64,000 nt of DNA. Origin: Saccoglossus kowalevskii. Its lineage: Eukaryota; Hemichordata; Enteropneusta; Harrimaniidae. This document shows, piece after piece, positions 37,407-50,459 of this stretch; positions within the stretch are counted from its first letter, which is position 1; every line of letters begins with the position of its first letter. The stretch covers positions 723,951 through 787,950 of the forward strand of contig NW_003121911.1 of the NCBI RefSeq assembly GCF_000003605.2, given 5' to 3'. A model generated the notes under the pieces. That model did not search any database and was not told where the DNA came from. It saw only the letters and a program-made list of their open reading frames with translations. The position numbers and the translations under genes were made by a program.

Positions 37407-40400
37407 GCTTGTCAATATTTCTAGTAGTTAGCTTTCTTTCTGAGGGATAGAAATATTTAATTTAATTTGTCAGATTATTATGTATTGTATTGTACACGGT
37501 TTACAAATACTTCATCATCAACAGGTTTAAAACTTATTCAAAATATAATTCATTGATAGTTGTTATTCTTTCTATTTACTTGGTGTTTCTAAATTCAAAC
37601 ATGTGTAACCGAACAATGTATCAACATAATGCTAGCTATGCCCAATTGATGTAAACTTAATAAATTTAGTAGAAATTTGAAAAGTTATACAAGAATTCGG
37701 ATGACCAATGGCTACGTTAACTCCACTCATGTCTTTAACGAGAAGTACATACGTCATATCGGGACAATCGACATCAAACGCGTATATCAAATGCCAACGT
37801 GAATGTCAACAGTAATTTCTCCAACGCTCCTATTCATGGAAATCTAATGCTATTTCCTGGTATTCATTCCATGTAAGGGAAATCGCAGGAAATTAGGGAA
37901 ACAGAAGTTTACAAACCTTCAACTGGAACAGAGTATCGCCTTAACGCCTAATTCAACGCTAGTTTTGATTCAATATTCTTCCTTCAAGTCTGCCAGCTGT
38001 AGTCTGTGCGCAAGCGTGATCCCAAGAACGTTGCTTTTTATAGAGGCCAGTGTAGCTTTTATGATTGCCGACTAGTTTAATTTTAAATTTATGTAAAACA
38101 TAAGAAGACATCTTTTACAGCAGTTTCTCATTTGAAATACAGTTGTGTTGGTAATCTGTGATGCGATTCAACGCCCCCGTGCTTTTATTGGACTTCCTCA
38201 CTATTAATACACCCAGTTGTTGGCTTCTGGTTGATTACTTAAATGCGCCAAAGAGCTTTACATACCATTTCCAAATTAAACGACTTCCCATGTAGTTTTT
38301 TTAGGCAAATTGTTAAAATAACCACAAAAACAATCGAGCATGAGCGAGTTTTCAAAAGATCAGAGTTTCATTTTTATCTTTAAAGATGGTTCATCTCTTC
38401 TTTTTATCTCTTTAAAGCAAGATACAGAACGGCTTTAACTTTAACAGGGCTGTTCTGATCGGTTGTATGTAATGTAGTGTGTAGTTCGAATAATTTTTTA
38501 TACCGGTTACAACAAAAATAATTTGGCAGTAGAGAAAGATAATCTTGTCATTCTGAATATATAAAACAGAGACATAGATGCTGTCTCAACACATTCGTGA
38601 CACAATGCATGTTTGCGCGAAAAAATGCATATTTAGTCATAGCAAACACATTTGCACATTTCTACTTAACTTAGTGTCTAATATATCAACATATTGCACA
38701 TGTTTCTATATGTATAACTGAAACATACGTAACTTTTTAAAATTTAACAAAAAATGTTATATATATTTAATTGTTTTAGCAGCAACATGCTTGATACATA
38801 CAAACTTCCAATGTGAAATCCATTTTCGTTTTATCAACAGAAGCCATGGAACGGACAACATAATATACATAATGCAAATTATGGTATCATTGGAAATGCA
38901 AAAGGTTCTAGTTCAAAAATCTCCCGTTTTGAGTAATATATATATTATATATATTATGTTTAAAATGTTTTCTTTCGGTTTGAGAAAAACATCTTATTTC
39001 GTAGCCGGCCAAATAGCCACTAAATGATCAACATCTGTGAAAGTGTTTTCATATTTTATTTTTAGAGGTGAAAATATTTGTAAATAAATGATACAGTGTG
39101 TCCAATAAACCTGCATTATATAAGCGAATTCGTTGAATTCGATCTGGCCATGCACTTCGTGCTGCACATACAATGATAAGTACGATCATAAGTGGGAATA
39201 CACAATGTGCGTATCTCTCTCTATATATATGCGAGGTGTTTGCTAGTCGTCGCATTTCTACACGTTTTCAAAGAATTGAAAAGAACACTCGTCAGTGTGT
39301 TGTGTGAAGGTAGTATAGGATAGTGTAGTGCAGGTTTTTAGAATAACACCAGCTTTACACTTCGCAGATATGTAATCCAATGTATCGAAGCGGCGGCGAG
39401 TAGCCTTTGAACGTTGAGCTTTTGTGCACAACCCCCAATATGGTACGTACATGTAATATGTAATGTGTTTTACAAATATTAACCTTGAAACGTTTTGTAA
39501 AAACTCCGAGGCTTTCCATGCGCTCACTACTAAGTTTTTCCACCTCTTGTAAATATGATATTCTTTCAGCTTTCAGTTTGTGGGCCGGAATTTCTTCTAT
39601 TTGCGCAGTTTGTATGATATATTATAATTGTCACAATTTTCATCTACAATATTTATTGTGACTACACGCTGGATTATAAAGAGTGACACTGTAGATTTGT
39701 TTTACATACACATACATATATGTATGGTATGATCGTTCTGGGAGGCAATTTGTGCATGGGATATCATATTGTCTAGGTGTGTGTGTGTGTGGTTATCTCT
39801 TATCGCAGTTGGTCTCACATAAACGTTGAGGTTTTTGTTATAGCCACATGGCAACGGCAAGAATACTAGAGTTTAATCACGTTTACAAATCCGTGAAAAA
39901 TAACAACAATTACGTATACACATTCAAAGTTCAAATCTCAATTTGACTGGTACCTGGCTTACACGTATTTCATTTTCTCATCTCGTGTTGTCTCCCAAAG
40001 GTACAATCAGTTTGGGGTCCAGCATTCATTAAACGTAACATTGCACAATGTAGATCGTTTAAGCGAAGATGCTTAGGTTGTCTCAAGCAGTCACGTTTTA
40101 TATGGAATCAATTGTTCTAATATAATAGGTATATTTTGAATATGATGAGATATTAATTCAGCTAGATATGTTTAAAATACGACATGCTACTCTTTTGTAT
40201 AGGTTGCGTTATGTGTTGGGCTGTTTTATTCACGTGACCTTGGGAGATATGTTATGACGATATGTGCCATGTATGAAACAAACCGTTCTGACTTCTATAA
40301 TATTCGATAAAATGGGTTGTTCCATGTTTGTGTGTTCTTGCTGAAAATAACGAATGTGTCCTGTGTAAGATAAACTTTCTGTATCGACTGTTTACTGAGA

Positions 40401-41105
40401 TTGTGTTTTTGGTCGTAATGTTCTGTGTGCGAAAAGAATACTATTGTCATGGTTATGAATATATCAATACGGGTTGATAGACGGGATAGATGAGCTGATC
40501 ATATTTGTTAATTTCTCCCAGACACATATGGAAGAGTTTATACAGATGAACGCTTGAAATTATAGCAGTCGTTTGTTTAAATTCGGTAAAACACAACAGG
40601 CTTACCAATATTAATGTCAGTTTTTTTTTATTTTTTCTAATAATATACGTGTTTATTTCAATATTACATTCCAAGAAACATGAACATTATTAATATGCAG
40701 GCACACAAATTCTATCTAAATGACGTATTTCAGAATCCACTGGCCTGTCCAACGTTCAAAATAAAAAAATATGTATAACTTTTAAAAACAAATCAAAATA
40801 ATATAAAGTGCGTAAATATGAAAGTTAAAAATTATCTAACAACAACAAACTAGACTTTTACTACTTCATCAACTGTCGATGAAGTTTGTTTAAACTCAAA
40901 TTGATAGAATCTTTTAATAATAAGTAAACGATGCGCAGCGAATTGCGCTACTATTTACATGCCACGTAGCAATGTTTTTTTATTTTTATTTTGACATTAC
41001 GTTCCCGTATCCGAATATTACGACATCACCAATCTTTCCAGTCACATTTGAATACTATGATATTACAAGTGAATATTCCGGGGAGCTGCAGTCAAAAATT
41101 GCTGT
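37407..41105. other. Intergenic, CKL2 to CKL3
   Basis: Mostly AT-rich DNA with no confident gene. One minus-strand helical exon candidate (39596-39484) is listed separately. The frame at 39255-39049 has a leader-like hydrophobic run but no fitting partner exon. A short TGTG run lies at about 39778-39791. Confidence 0.5.
39484..39596 (-). pseudogene. Possible orphan helix-A-like exon of a CKL gene
   Basis: It is a 113-nt candidate exon, acceptor AAATAG and donor AAG|GTTAAT, phase 1 in and 0 out, as for CKL exon 2. It encodes about 38 residues of amphipathic helix ending SLGVFTKRFK, comparable to TDTTYKKF and TALHQF at the ends of the CKL3 and CKL4 helix-A exons. No leader, helix-C or helix-D exon was found in register, so it may be a relic or a coincidence. 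Confidence 0.25.
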
Positions 41106-44100
41106 TTAACATGTTAGTTTCCAACGTTGGAAAAGTGCTTCAAAAAGTTCTAGTCTGAGTTTCAGATTAGAAGTCATTAATTTGAAATCCATTAACGTCA
41201 ATTCATTACGTACTATGTCCATTTCATTTTGTACTTCAGCATTGTCGTCGGAATCACCACCACTTCCCTGATCATTAAAGTAGATATAGCCTTCTTCATT
41301 TTCAGACAAGATTTTTGGGTCTCTCTCAATTACAACGTATTCACCTGGTTCTTTATCTCTGTAATCTTTCTCTTCCCTCTGTACCTCATCCTCATCCTCC
41401 CTCTCGGCATCATAATATCCATCATCACCAACATCATTATCATCACCGCTTCCCTGCTCGCTGATAACACCATCTTCATATTGCCAGTATTGTTCTTCTT
41501 TAACTTCGGTGACGCTATACAATAAAACCTATGAACAACCCATGTCAATAAATAACACTGTTATTTTATCACAATGGTACAACACGTACATGGCATTTCG
41601 TATAAGCAGTTGATGCGCCCGTTTTTATTTTCAAAAATTTCGATTNNNNNNNNNNNNNNNNNNNNNNNNNNNNNNNNNNNNNNNNNNNNNNNNNNNNNNN
41701 NNNNNNNNNNNNNNNNNNNNNNNNNNNNNNNNNNNNNNNNNNNNNNNNNNNNNNNNNNNNNNNNNNNNNNNNNNNNNNNNNNNNNNNNNNNNNNNNNNNN
41801 NNNNNNNNNNNNNNNNNNNNNNNNNNNNNNNNNNNNNNNNNNNNNNNNNNNNNNNNNNNNNNNNNNNNNNNNNNNNNNNNNNNNNNNNNNNNNNNNNNNN
41901 NNNNNNNNNNNNNNNNNNNNNNNNNNNNNNNNNNNNNNNNNNNNNNNNNNNNNNNNNNNNNNNNNNNNNNNNNNNNNNNNNNNNNNNNNNNNNNNNNNNN
42001 NNNNNNNNNNNNNNNNNNNNNNNNNNNNNNNNNNNNNNNNNNNNNNNNNNNNNNNGGTGTTAATTTATGCATAAATTTGAAGTAGTGAAATTTGAGCTGC
42101 TGCCCTACAAAATTGACAACTAGTAGACAGTTTCAAGACGGCGCTTTCTTCATAGTAAACATATGTACCCAATAACCAATTTTGACAGGAAACAGAAGCA
42201 TGGTTTAGAAGCTAATTTGTTTTAAATCACTTTTGACCAAAAAAGCACATTTTTGTGCATATTTCAAATCAAACTACAGTGTCCATAAAAATAAAATATT
42301 AACAAAACTTTAAAATTCATACAATAAGCATTCCGAAAATATAAAGTTTTGTGGACAAGGGAGGTCATCTTGGTTTCGTAATTAACTAATTAAAATACCT
42401 GTCAGGTAAACTGCATCTCTACCTTAAGTGACTTATAGTATCAGGTTATTGCAAGAATGAACGAAGTATACAAAAATGCAGTACGACGATATAGTGTCGA
42501 CCGACGCGTGTATACTTTGCGGGAAATCATTGTCTGTTTGAAGTTAAAATTTAGCAAGACTAAAGACTACATCATCCCGAAAAGCCACTGAAAAGCATTT
42601 TACGAGATTCGTGCTTCTGTCGTTATTTTCGTTGTTAACGTAAATATGACGTACATTTTCCATTTAAGGAAGATGACTCTAAGGCCACACCTTGTTCGTA
42701 GTACATTCGAAAACGACCATAAATTGTTTCTCAACTTTATTATTTACACTGCCAATTGTATAATAAGGCTTGATATCTTACAATTTTTTCAAGAAGCCTC
42801 TCTAGAATCTTCATATAACGAACAATTTTCTTGAGATCACCGATAATCGTTGCCGATATATCGTCATTTTGCCTAATTTCCCACTCAAGTACTTCTTCAA
42901 TGGGTTCCACATAGTGTTGCAATACCACGTAACTTTCTGTTAAGATCTGCATCCACGAATGGCTGTCCTGTATACAAAAACGGAGATTCACAATAATAGC
43001 AGAATCATATAATTGAAAAGTCAGGTGTTTCGTCATCAGTGCCATGCTACGTTTTGACTATCGTTGGTGCAATGTACGCCACTCACAATTCCTGTAAACC
43101 TTTGATTGAAACGGTTTCTAGTGTCGACCTGAATGTCTATTCTACAGTGCCCATATTGATGACCGACTCCATGCGTGGGGAGACCCTTTCAAGTCACACG
43201 CTGATCCCAAATGTTTGTATAGTAACTTTTCAAAGGCACGTACTACTATTGATAGTACGCACTGATTCCATTCATCCAATGACAAGAGGAAGTACTCGGA
43301 ACTGTGTGGACATAATGCCCTCACTGTATCGAATGGACGGTCTTTTATATAATTTTACCTACACTTTCCAATCACCGCACAAAACACCGAACAATCCTTC
43401 AGTGTAAACACACAGTTAACATATATATATATGTATATATATTCATCGCACAAATTAAGTGTACGAGTACTAACCGTGAGTTTCTTGAGAAGCGATCTAG
43501 CGCCAGATAGTTTTGGAAGACGTCTCAATACGAGTTTCTCACTATGGTAATTGCCCAATGTTTTGGCAAATCGTAAGTCCACCTGAAACAAAGATAAACA
43601 CGTATAGTTAGAGTGAATGTAAACTGATCGAGCGGCATGGATAAATATATTCTGAACATAATAAAAACTTACAAATTTCTTGTAGGTGGTATCTGTAAGG
43701 TTCTGTAGCAGTTTCGCTGTTGATGACAAACGACTTTGGCTTTTAAAATCGCATATGATTGCCTTCCATTTCGCAATATCTAACTCAACCATACCAGTTT
43801 CGACTAGATGGAGTTGTTGGTAATGTATAGGACTTGGCCCGGTAACTGTCGGTGCTCCACCAATCATTTCACACCACACGGCAACAAACACAAATACACC
43901 TGTTGGTAAATAATCCTAGAATAATTCAAGCATTCTATAATATAATTTTTGCCATTTTAGCACATTGTATACCCGGTTTACGAAATTACAATTATTATTG
44001 TATATTTTTCATGTTAAAGTCTACTTTAGTTTCTTTTCAAGTTTTTTTAGCAATCAATTTAAGATCGTGACATGTCCCGGAAATATGACAGAAACCAACC

Positions 44101-44310
44101 GTAACACTATCGGAGCACATACAACCCGTGAATGCGGTACTGGTAAACATAACATATTATACTCACAATGGGTCAATAATAGGTGTGCCATTATAGGCTG
44201 GTTCGTTTAGAAATCAATGGACCGTATCTTCACCTACTAAGGTGGAACTGTTAAAATTAGATTATATCTCGCTGTAGGTAGATTCAGTTACCTCTCAGAG
44301 TAATGATCAT
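41106..44310 (-). CDS. CKL3: predicted secreted four-helix cytokine with acidic C-D loop
   Basis: Five exons: 44310-44292 (19 nt), 43899-43673, 43582-43475, 42967-42782, 41528-41106 (320 aa; phases 1,0,0,0). The 19-nt exon MIITLR|G joins VFVFVAVWCEMIGGAPT to make a good leader. A 19-nt coding exon 1 is what I recall for human IL-6. Helix A is about 60-82 (AKLLQNLTDTTYKKF, with an Asn-Leu-Thr sequon; CNTF has DLTALTESYVKH at this point). Exon 3 carries RLPKLSG. Helix C begins DSHSWMQILTESY (Trp123). The last exon has about 100 residues rich in Asp, Glu and Tyr (181-280) before helix D (about 282-316, ELTLMDFKLMTSNLKLRLEL). The acidic stretch is an insertion relative to the other copies. For the last exon I used the acceptor TTCATAG at 41529 because it alone keeps phase 0. 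An assembly gap lies in intron 4. Confidence 0.72.
41646..42055. other. Assembly gap (N run)
   Basis: 410 undetermined bases inside the last intron of CKL3. An extra exon could be hidden here, though the phases join without one. Confidence 0.99.
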
Positions 44311-47300
44311 TGACGGTGAAGTCCTGATTTATAGATCGAATTCTATTATTCAACAACAATGTAACAGTAATTCTTTTATTTATTGTCGCATTGTAAGTGT
44401 CGCCGATTTCCCTGTGATGACTCTGGGACAGTTATATGCGATCATATCGCACTGTGCGTTAGATTTTTTTGTACGTAGGGTAAGTTCCCACTCGTTTTAC
44501 TATAACAATAACAAGAACACATTTCTGTCCTTGCTTTGAAATGTTCCTAATTCGAAAATAGGAAAATGACTCACGTCGTTGTACATGTTTAAGGCTAAGT
44601 TAAATACAGTTTTAAACAAATCATTCTAACGGAACTACTCGACTAATTCCCCGTACGGGAAATATTGCGTCATAAAACTTGCGGGTGTGGAATAATGTGA
44701 CAGGTACTCGTTTTCGTAGTTCTGGGTACGGTCGAGTAATTTAACAAAAATAGAAAGTACTGTGTGATTTAAAAAGTGCGAGCGTTCTAACTACAAATGA
44801 GTGCTCACTCTAACACAATAAAAACGTTACAATAATAATGTTATATTTATAGTTATTAGATACGGGTGGTTGAGCACGACATACTTTTATCAGTGGTCAG
44901 TCACACTGAATGTATTGGTCATGAAAAGATCGGTTAACTATATTCGTGACAATGTTGATGTAACGATTTCCATTTGACTCAAGGAAAAACTTGAATATTT
45001 TTAAAACTAAGCATTCAATTTGGAGCACATCACCACCCGCCAAAAAAACAAACTCTGCCCAGACATTGAAAGGTAATTTGTATTGTTGTTGACAGAGACA
45101 GTAGTGGGTAGCAGCTTTCCAATTCATTCATTATGTGCATGTTACGTAACATCAAAGATGATTTCTGGATGTATTATTCAATCTGCCTCAAACGTTTTTC
45201 ACGGATTGTTCGAAACAATATTCACTGACATGAACACGCAATTTCTTGATGTCGACACATTGACTACGGTTTTATAATTGTGTAATTTCGGAAGATCGAC
45301 ACATCAACTGAAAATGAAACATAATGAAACAAAAATGAAACGATCCTTCGAGATATATATTAAATTTAGGTCTTGACGGGGGTGGTTTAAGAGCTCCACA
45401 CTTTCCCACTATATTTGCAGCACAGATCCCGTGGTTGAAACGACAATTAGTGTTCTATCATGAGTGTTCATATGCCCAAAATTATATTAATAAATATGGT
45501 GGTTTATAACTAGTTTTATTATGTAATTTTGTTGTGAAATATTATAATAAAAATCCTACCAATCTGTAAAACAGAAATGTCACTTTCCTGGTCACAAGTA
45601 AATGGTTTATATGAATCAAGTGTTTTTAAATCTTTTCGAAAATGATGGGGATGTAGTAGCTTTTGAAATATACGTACAAAGGGAAGTTAATTTTTTTATA
45701 ATCTGTCAGTGTTGCAAAACAAAAACAAAATATCAACAAAACAAAAAACGATCGGAAACAAATTCCACCAACATCCATGCATCCAAATCAAATTTACTGG
45801 AAACTAAGATGACATATTTTCTGCTTTCTCTATAGCATAATAGTTTCTACCACGAGGAATTATCAGTATAAATTTCTGCATAATTTTCATGGCACAATAA
45901 ATAGTTACACAAATGGAAAGGGATAAATGGGTTTGTACAAAGATGAAGGTTAACTTTTTTGCACATATTCTGTGACTGTATCTCTGTAAAATTGTTTTGG
46001 ACAGACTATAATGTCGAATGGTGAAACAAAAATAATAATATTTATTTACAGTTGACAAATGATGATACCATTATGGTATCTCCTCATCAATTATATTACG
46101 TTTAATTTAGTAATTTAGAAAAAAAAACATTTTTACAGGTTCTATGACAAAAAATAACCATATTAAGAAACCGTTGGGGGCACTTACACACAACTTTGCT
46201 GACTAGTTTAGATTTTTGTTATTGTTCTTTGTATTTGAATATAAAAAACAACAACATAATACAACAATGAGAGAATAAGGAAGATATAACACTTCTACGG
46301 TCACCCAAATACAGTATGTTTCAAGGTATGTACAATGCTGTGCGAATGATTCCAATATTTACGTACATTGGTAATCATACACTTACTGACTACAACGGGC
46401 CAGATACCATACGCACTCGAGATCAAAAATGTGACAAAGGTAGATTCTAGTACAGTTCATATCAACACATTGAAAGTGTATTCGTAGGTTAGTAAGTTTG
46501 ATTGATTGTAAAAGCGGTCATTATCGAAGTAAAAAAAGATATTTTCCAAATTACATTTGTATTTCAAAGAAGGTTACTTATTATAATGAACATTGTCATG
46601 TGAAATAAAGAAGCACTGCAAGTTTCAAACTTGAAAAGGGTCGTTATTGCTTTGGTTATTATCGCATTATTTTAAAAAGCCTTTTTCAGAAAATCTGACA
46701 TTCATTCTCTAACCGTTTTCGTTAAGGTTATAACTTGCCGATTATACTGTGTCCGTGTTGTCGTAAGTCGAGATCAACCACCGTTAATGCAGTCCGCAGT
46801 AGTCGATACTCCCATGTTCTCGATAGAATTTGATCTGTCATTAGACAATTACGAGCGGTTGACCCCTACCACTGGGTGAGTGTGCCACAAACTCGTGGAC
46901 ATGGAGGCAAAGCTCACTAGATTAATTCAAGAGAGATACATTTCTGTATTTGGTGATACAAAATATGACTACGTCGCTAAGTAGTATTATGATACACGTC
47001 TTGGATACGAATGTCGTATTTTCTCTACAGGCCGCCGTGGAAGGGATCCGATTCACTGTTTCATATGTGCACGATGATCTATGCCATTAAATCGCCGTAT
47101 TGTTAATTTCTCGTTTTAGCTTTAGGGATGTAATTTTATATTATGATTGAAATCGAAACAAAGCGTGACAAATGCAAATTTTGGTTATCACTAGATATTC
47201 GTCATAGGAGATAAATGACATTGATTTGGACATCAGAGTAGATATATGGGCACACATCGCCTCGACAGTATTTCAATGCATTTCATCAAAACGAATAAGA

Positions 47301-48368
47301 TTACATTAGAAACAAATTAATATTCTAAAGCAGAACGATTAAGTACATGATGAGATTCTTTTTTTTTAAATATTTTGGCATTTGCTTCTTTTTTGGCAAG
47401 CAATTGTAGTATATAATCGTGAGAAAAACACAGCCACAACAAGTCTTTATTTGATATGTAGCAAAGTTTATTCTTTTTAATAAGCAATTATTTGAAAATA
47501 AAAATCGTATATGTTATGATATATTCTGTCAAATAGATATCCATATTCTGGTTAATAATACTAAGTGAAAAAAATGAAAATTGTACTACAAATGGTTCAT
47601 TTTTTGAGAACAATAATTATATAATATGTTTCAAAATAATGCTAAATATTCTACGGATATACACACAAAATACAAATTAACAAAAACAGTACTATTATAG
47701 TAAAAAATATAACTACAAATTGTTTCAATCGATAATAAATTACACATTTTTCGAAAAATCATCTGTTTGAGCGCTGGGAAAGACTATATTGCCGTATATA
47801 TGGTATATTATATATTAAAACTGATGAACAGTTTGAGAATTACATCTACGAATATAGGTAACTAATATTTTTCACAGATTTTTCATTGACGCATGTGCCA
47901 ATATCACCATCCAGTTAATATAACGTTGAATTCGGTACCATAAATTATACATATATTAAATTTAAAAAAGGTTTAAAAACACAATCCATTTATACATTGA
48001 TATTCTGTTAGATTGGTATATATAAATATATATATATATATAAAAATCGACATATATATCTAAAAATCGACAAAATTGGAGTCTTGTATTTATTGTGAAA
48101 GACGAATGATTCCAAGGAAAATCAAATAATGATTAACAATAAAACAATTTACTAATAAGATGGAGGTATTAATGAAATGTAAATCAGATAAATCTCTTTC
48201 CATGTATTAACTAATTTGCAAGCTAAATTAGCGAAACATTGCGTTAATTTCTGAAACGAAATTCAACACGACTGTTAGTAGTCAATATGACCTACTATAA
48301 TTGAAATTGGCAAGCCATAAACTTGGCCTCGTGAGTGTAATAGTCGCCCGTCTATATTATCGGCGTCT
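44311..48368. other. Intergenic, CKL3 to CKL4
   Basis: No complete gene found. It contains the orphan terminal exon at 45052-44897. I searched the minus strand upstream of it for a 50-62 codon helix-C exon with proper sites and found none convincing. AT-rich low-complexity DNA fills 47.3-48.1 kb. Confidence 0.5.
44897..45052 (-). pseudogene. Orphan CKL helix-D-like terminal exon
   Basis: The frame encodes 51 residues and a stop. The core QIECLVLKIFKFFLESNGNR aligns with IESCVFLQELGLYLSSFSRE of CKL5 (Cys, Leu, aromatic, Leu, Ser in register with one gap). The acceptor would be the second AG of GGGCAGAG, which restores the phase 0 used by all other last exons. No matching upstream exons are visible before CKL4, so this looks like the remains of a partly deleted copy, or a gene with large introns that I failed to assemble. 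Confidence 0.4.
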
Positions 48369-50459
48369 TTAAAACAAACTCTGCATATATTCAAAGTCTT
48401 TTTTTGCACGAGATAGATACTGATGGTAACCATGAAGCACGGACAAATCCCAAACTGCCAAGTCGTTTTCATTCCTGGTAGCAAACCGGGCTTGTAAACT
48501 CACTATTTCGCTGCGATGCACAGAGCTGTAGGCGAAGGGAAGTCCTTCCGATGATCTGATTCGTTCAACCTGCGAAGAAGACATTGTTTAAATTCACTGC
48601 CATGAATTTTATGAAAATACTCCTAGCAAACCGAAATCTACTTTGTGAGAGGCTAGTAGTTGTTTACACTAGCACCGGTGTCTACATTGCTTGTAACAGT
48701 CGCGGTAAAACATGAACACTGAACAGTCCCACCCCCTTATGTCTGTCTGTACATGATAAATAGATTTATGCTTCAACAACCACCAGTGCTAGTAATTGAA
48801 AGCACCATTGAAAGCGCGATAGGGAGTACAAAGATCGGTTCAAATAGCGAGGACAATAGCATCACTATGTTTGTATGCCTCGCCCGGCGGTGTCATTCGT
48901 AAAGTACTGCTAATGCTAGGCTGCAGAAAAAAGAGGTCGTCTTACCAACGCCGTAATGTAATTTGCAACTTGTTGAAGTCTTCCATCCATTTCGCGAATA
49001 TCGTCGACAAATGTCCCATCGTCTGCATGGTTGACTTCTTCGTCGGTGAGTACTTGCACAAGGTGGATACGAATGATTTCCAGATCGTCTCTGTTTGTCT
49101 GTAGCATGTCTAACATCTGAAAGCAGCGATAACATATGAGATGTGAGTACATAACTATTAATTCGTTTACTATTACGTATTACTGACTAAAAATCGATCC
49201 TGTCCAGACAGGTCAAATGGAAGACGTGTCTAAAAATCATTTTGCTCATTATGCATGGGGGAAATGTTATTGAATAAGATGTAACACTCACCGTCATACT
49301 AAACCATTCACTATTTGACCTGGCTGCAGTTGGTAAGTGTGCGAGGGGAGTGACAGCGTCCAGAATTGCATCCCTACTGTGAAGACTAAGCCGTTGACGG
49401 CCCTGTATAGGAGACAAAATATAATTTAATAGAATTTAATCGTGTTATGATTGAACGTACACGCATATAGTTTTTTTTTACCTTTTTCATTTAACCATAA
49501 TAGATTTTGCACTTTAGATTTTGTACAAAAGGTACATTGTTATTTATTCGACGAAGCGCTTCGCTTTCCGAGAATTCGCGATAAATATAGCATGATAGGC
49601 TTTGCCATGGTAACGCTTTATTGAAACCTTTTGTTGAATGTCTAAGGTTGAATTTAGTACATTGACTCATTTAAAATGAACGTGAACATGTAAAGTTCAT
49701 TCTAAAATTAGAAAGTGGAAATAAGACTTTTCCCATCAACCAATCCAAACTATTTATGTTCGGAAAATACGGCAATATTAATGGCTGGAAATATATGTAT
49801 CCAAACCCAAAGGGTTCTTGATTTTGCCGCTCCAATGACAACCACGTAATACCATGTTATAAAACCCACTTACAAATTGATGTAATGCCGTTCTGGATTC
49901 CTCCATCATTATTTTAATATGACCGGTAGTGATTTGCATGATTTCCTCATTCGTCATTCTGTGCACAAAGTCATCTGCTATAATGTCATCAACGCTTCTT
50001 TTCTCAAGCTGTCTAGTGTGACGGGCGTGGAGAGGAGTGGAGCAAACAGCTAAAATCGAAGACAAAACATTAAATTGTATTTCAAAAAAATCTGAGACAA
50101 GAAATCGTACCGTGTACAAATAATGTATGTTATAAAAAGTAAAACTCGTTCTCTGCCTGCAAACGAACATTTGGTCTCTTCTAATGAATTAACTTACAAA
50201 GCAGAATCATGTCGCACATAGGGGTGCATTGCTAGGAACCAGATGAAATTGTGTTCCGAATAGTTGATATAATGGCATTTTGAACAGCAAATGAAATACT
50301 CGGTTTGGCACATTTACAAATTACGCGACAAATGACCGACAAATGAATCCAACGTAAAAAGTGGAAGCGGAAAAGTAGAATTTGGAATCGTGCCTCTGTC
50401 ATCGACCTACCTGTAATCATATATAGCATTACCGTGACTAAAGTTAGTAATAAAGCCAT
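48369..50459 (-). CDS. CKL4: predicted secreted four-helix cytokine, most CNTF-like
   Basis: Five exons: 50459-50411, 50049-49874, 49402-49292, 49116-48946, 48569-48369 (235 aa; phases 1,0,0,0; donors GTAGGT, GTAAGT, GTGAGT, GTAAGA). The leader is MALLLTLVTVMLYMITAVCS. The internal ATG at 50429 would leave a 19-nt exon 1, as in CKL3. A dibasic RQLEKR|S at 29-35 could be a proprotein cleavage site. Helix A is about 37-75. Exon 3 has HLPTAARS and ends SNSEWFSMT (Trp108). Helix C is 113-169. In the terminal exon, residues 208-227 VWDLSVLHGYHQYLSRAKKD align without gaps to LWGLKVLQELSQWTVRSIHD of human CNTF (7 of 20 identical, from memory). The Trp-to-helix-C stretch also aligns gap-free with CNTF. 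This is the cleanest model of the cluster. Confidence 0.82.

Noticed and set aside
40453-40674. Minus-strand frame with a TEF segment reminiscent of CKL2 helix D
   Set aside because: The likeness is limited to a few residues. A GTAAGC donor-like site interrupts it, and no phase-0 acceptor precedes the helical part.
45804-46058. Minus-strand open stretch considered as the missing helix-C exon for the orphan exon at 44.9 kb
   Set aside because: The phase-0 reading is Cys/His/Asn-rich without the helix-C hydrophobic pattern, and the donor does not fit.
46900-46983. Short plus-strand frame MEAKLTRLIQERY...
   Set aside because: Only 27 codons, no splice signals in register, no family resemblance.
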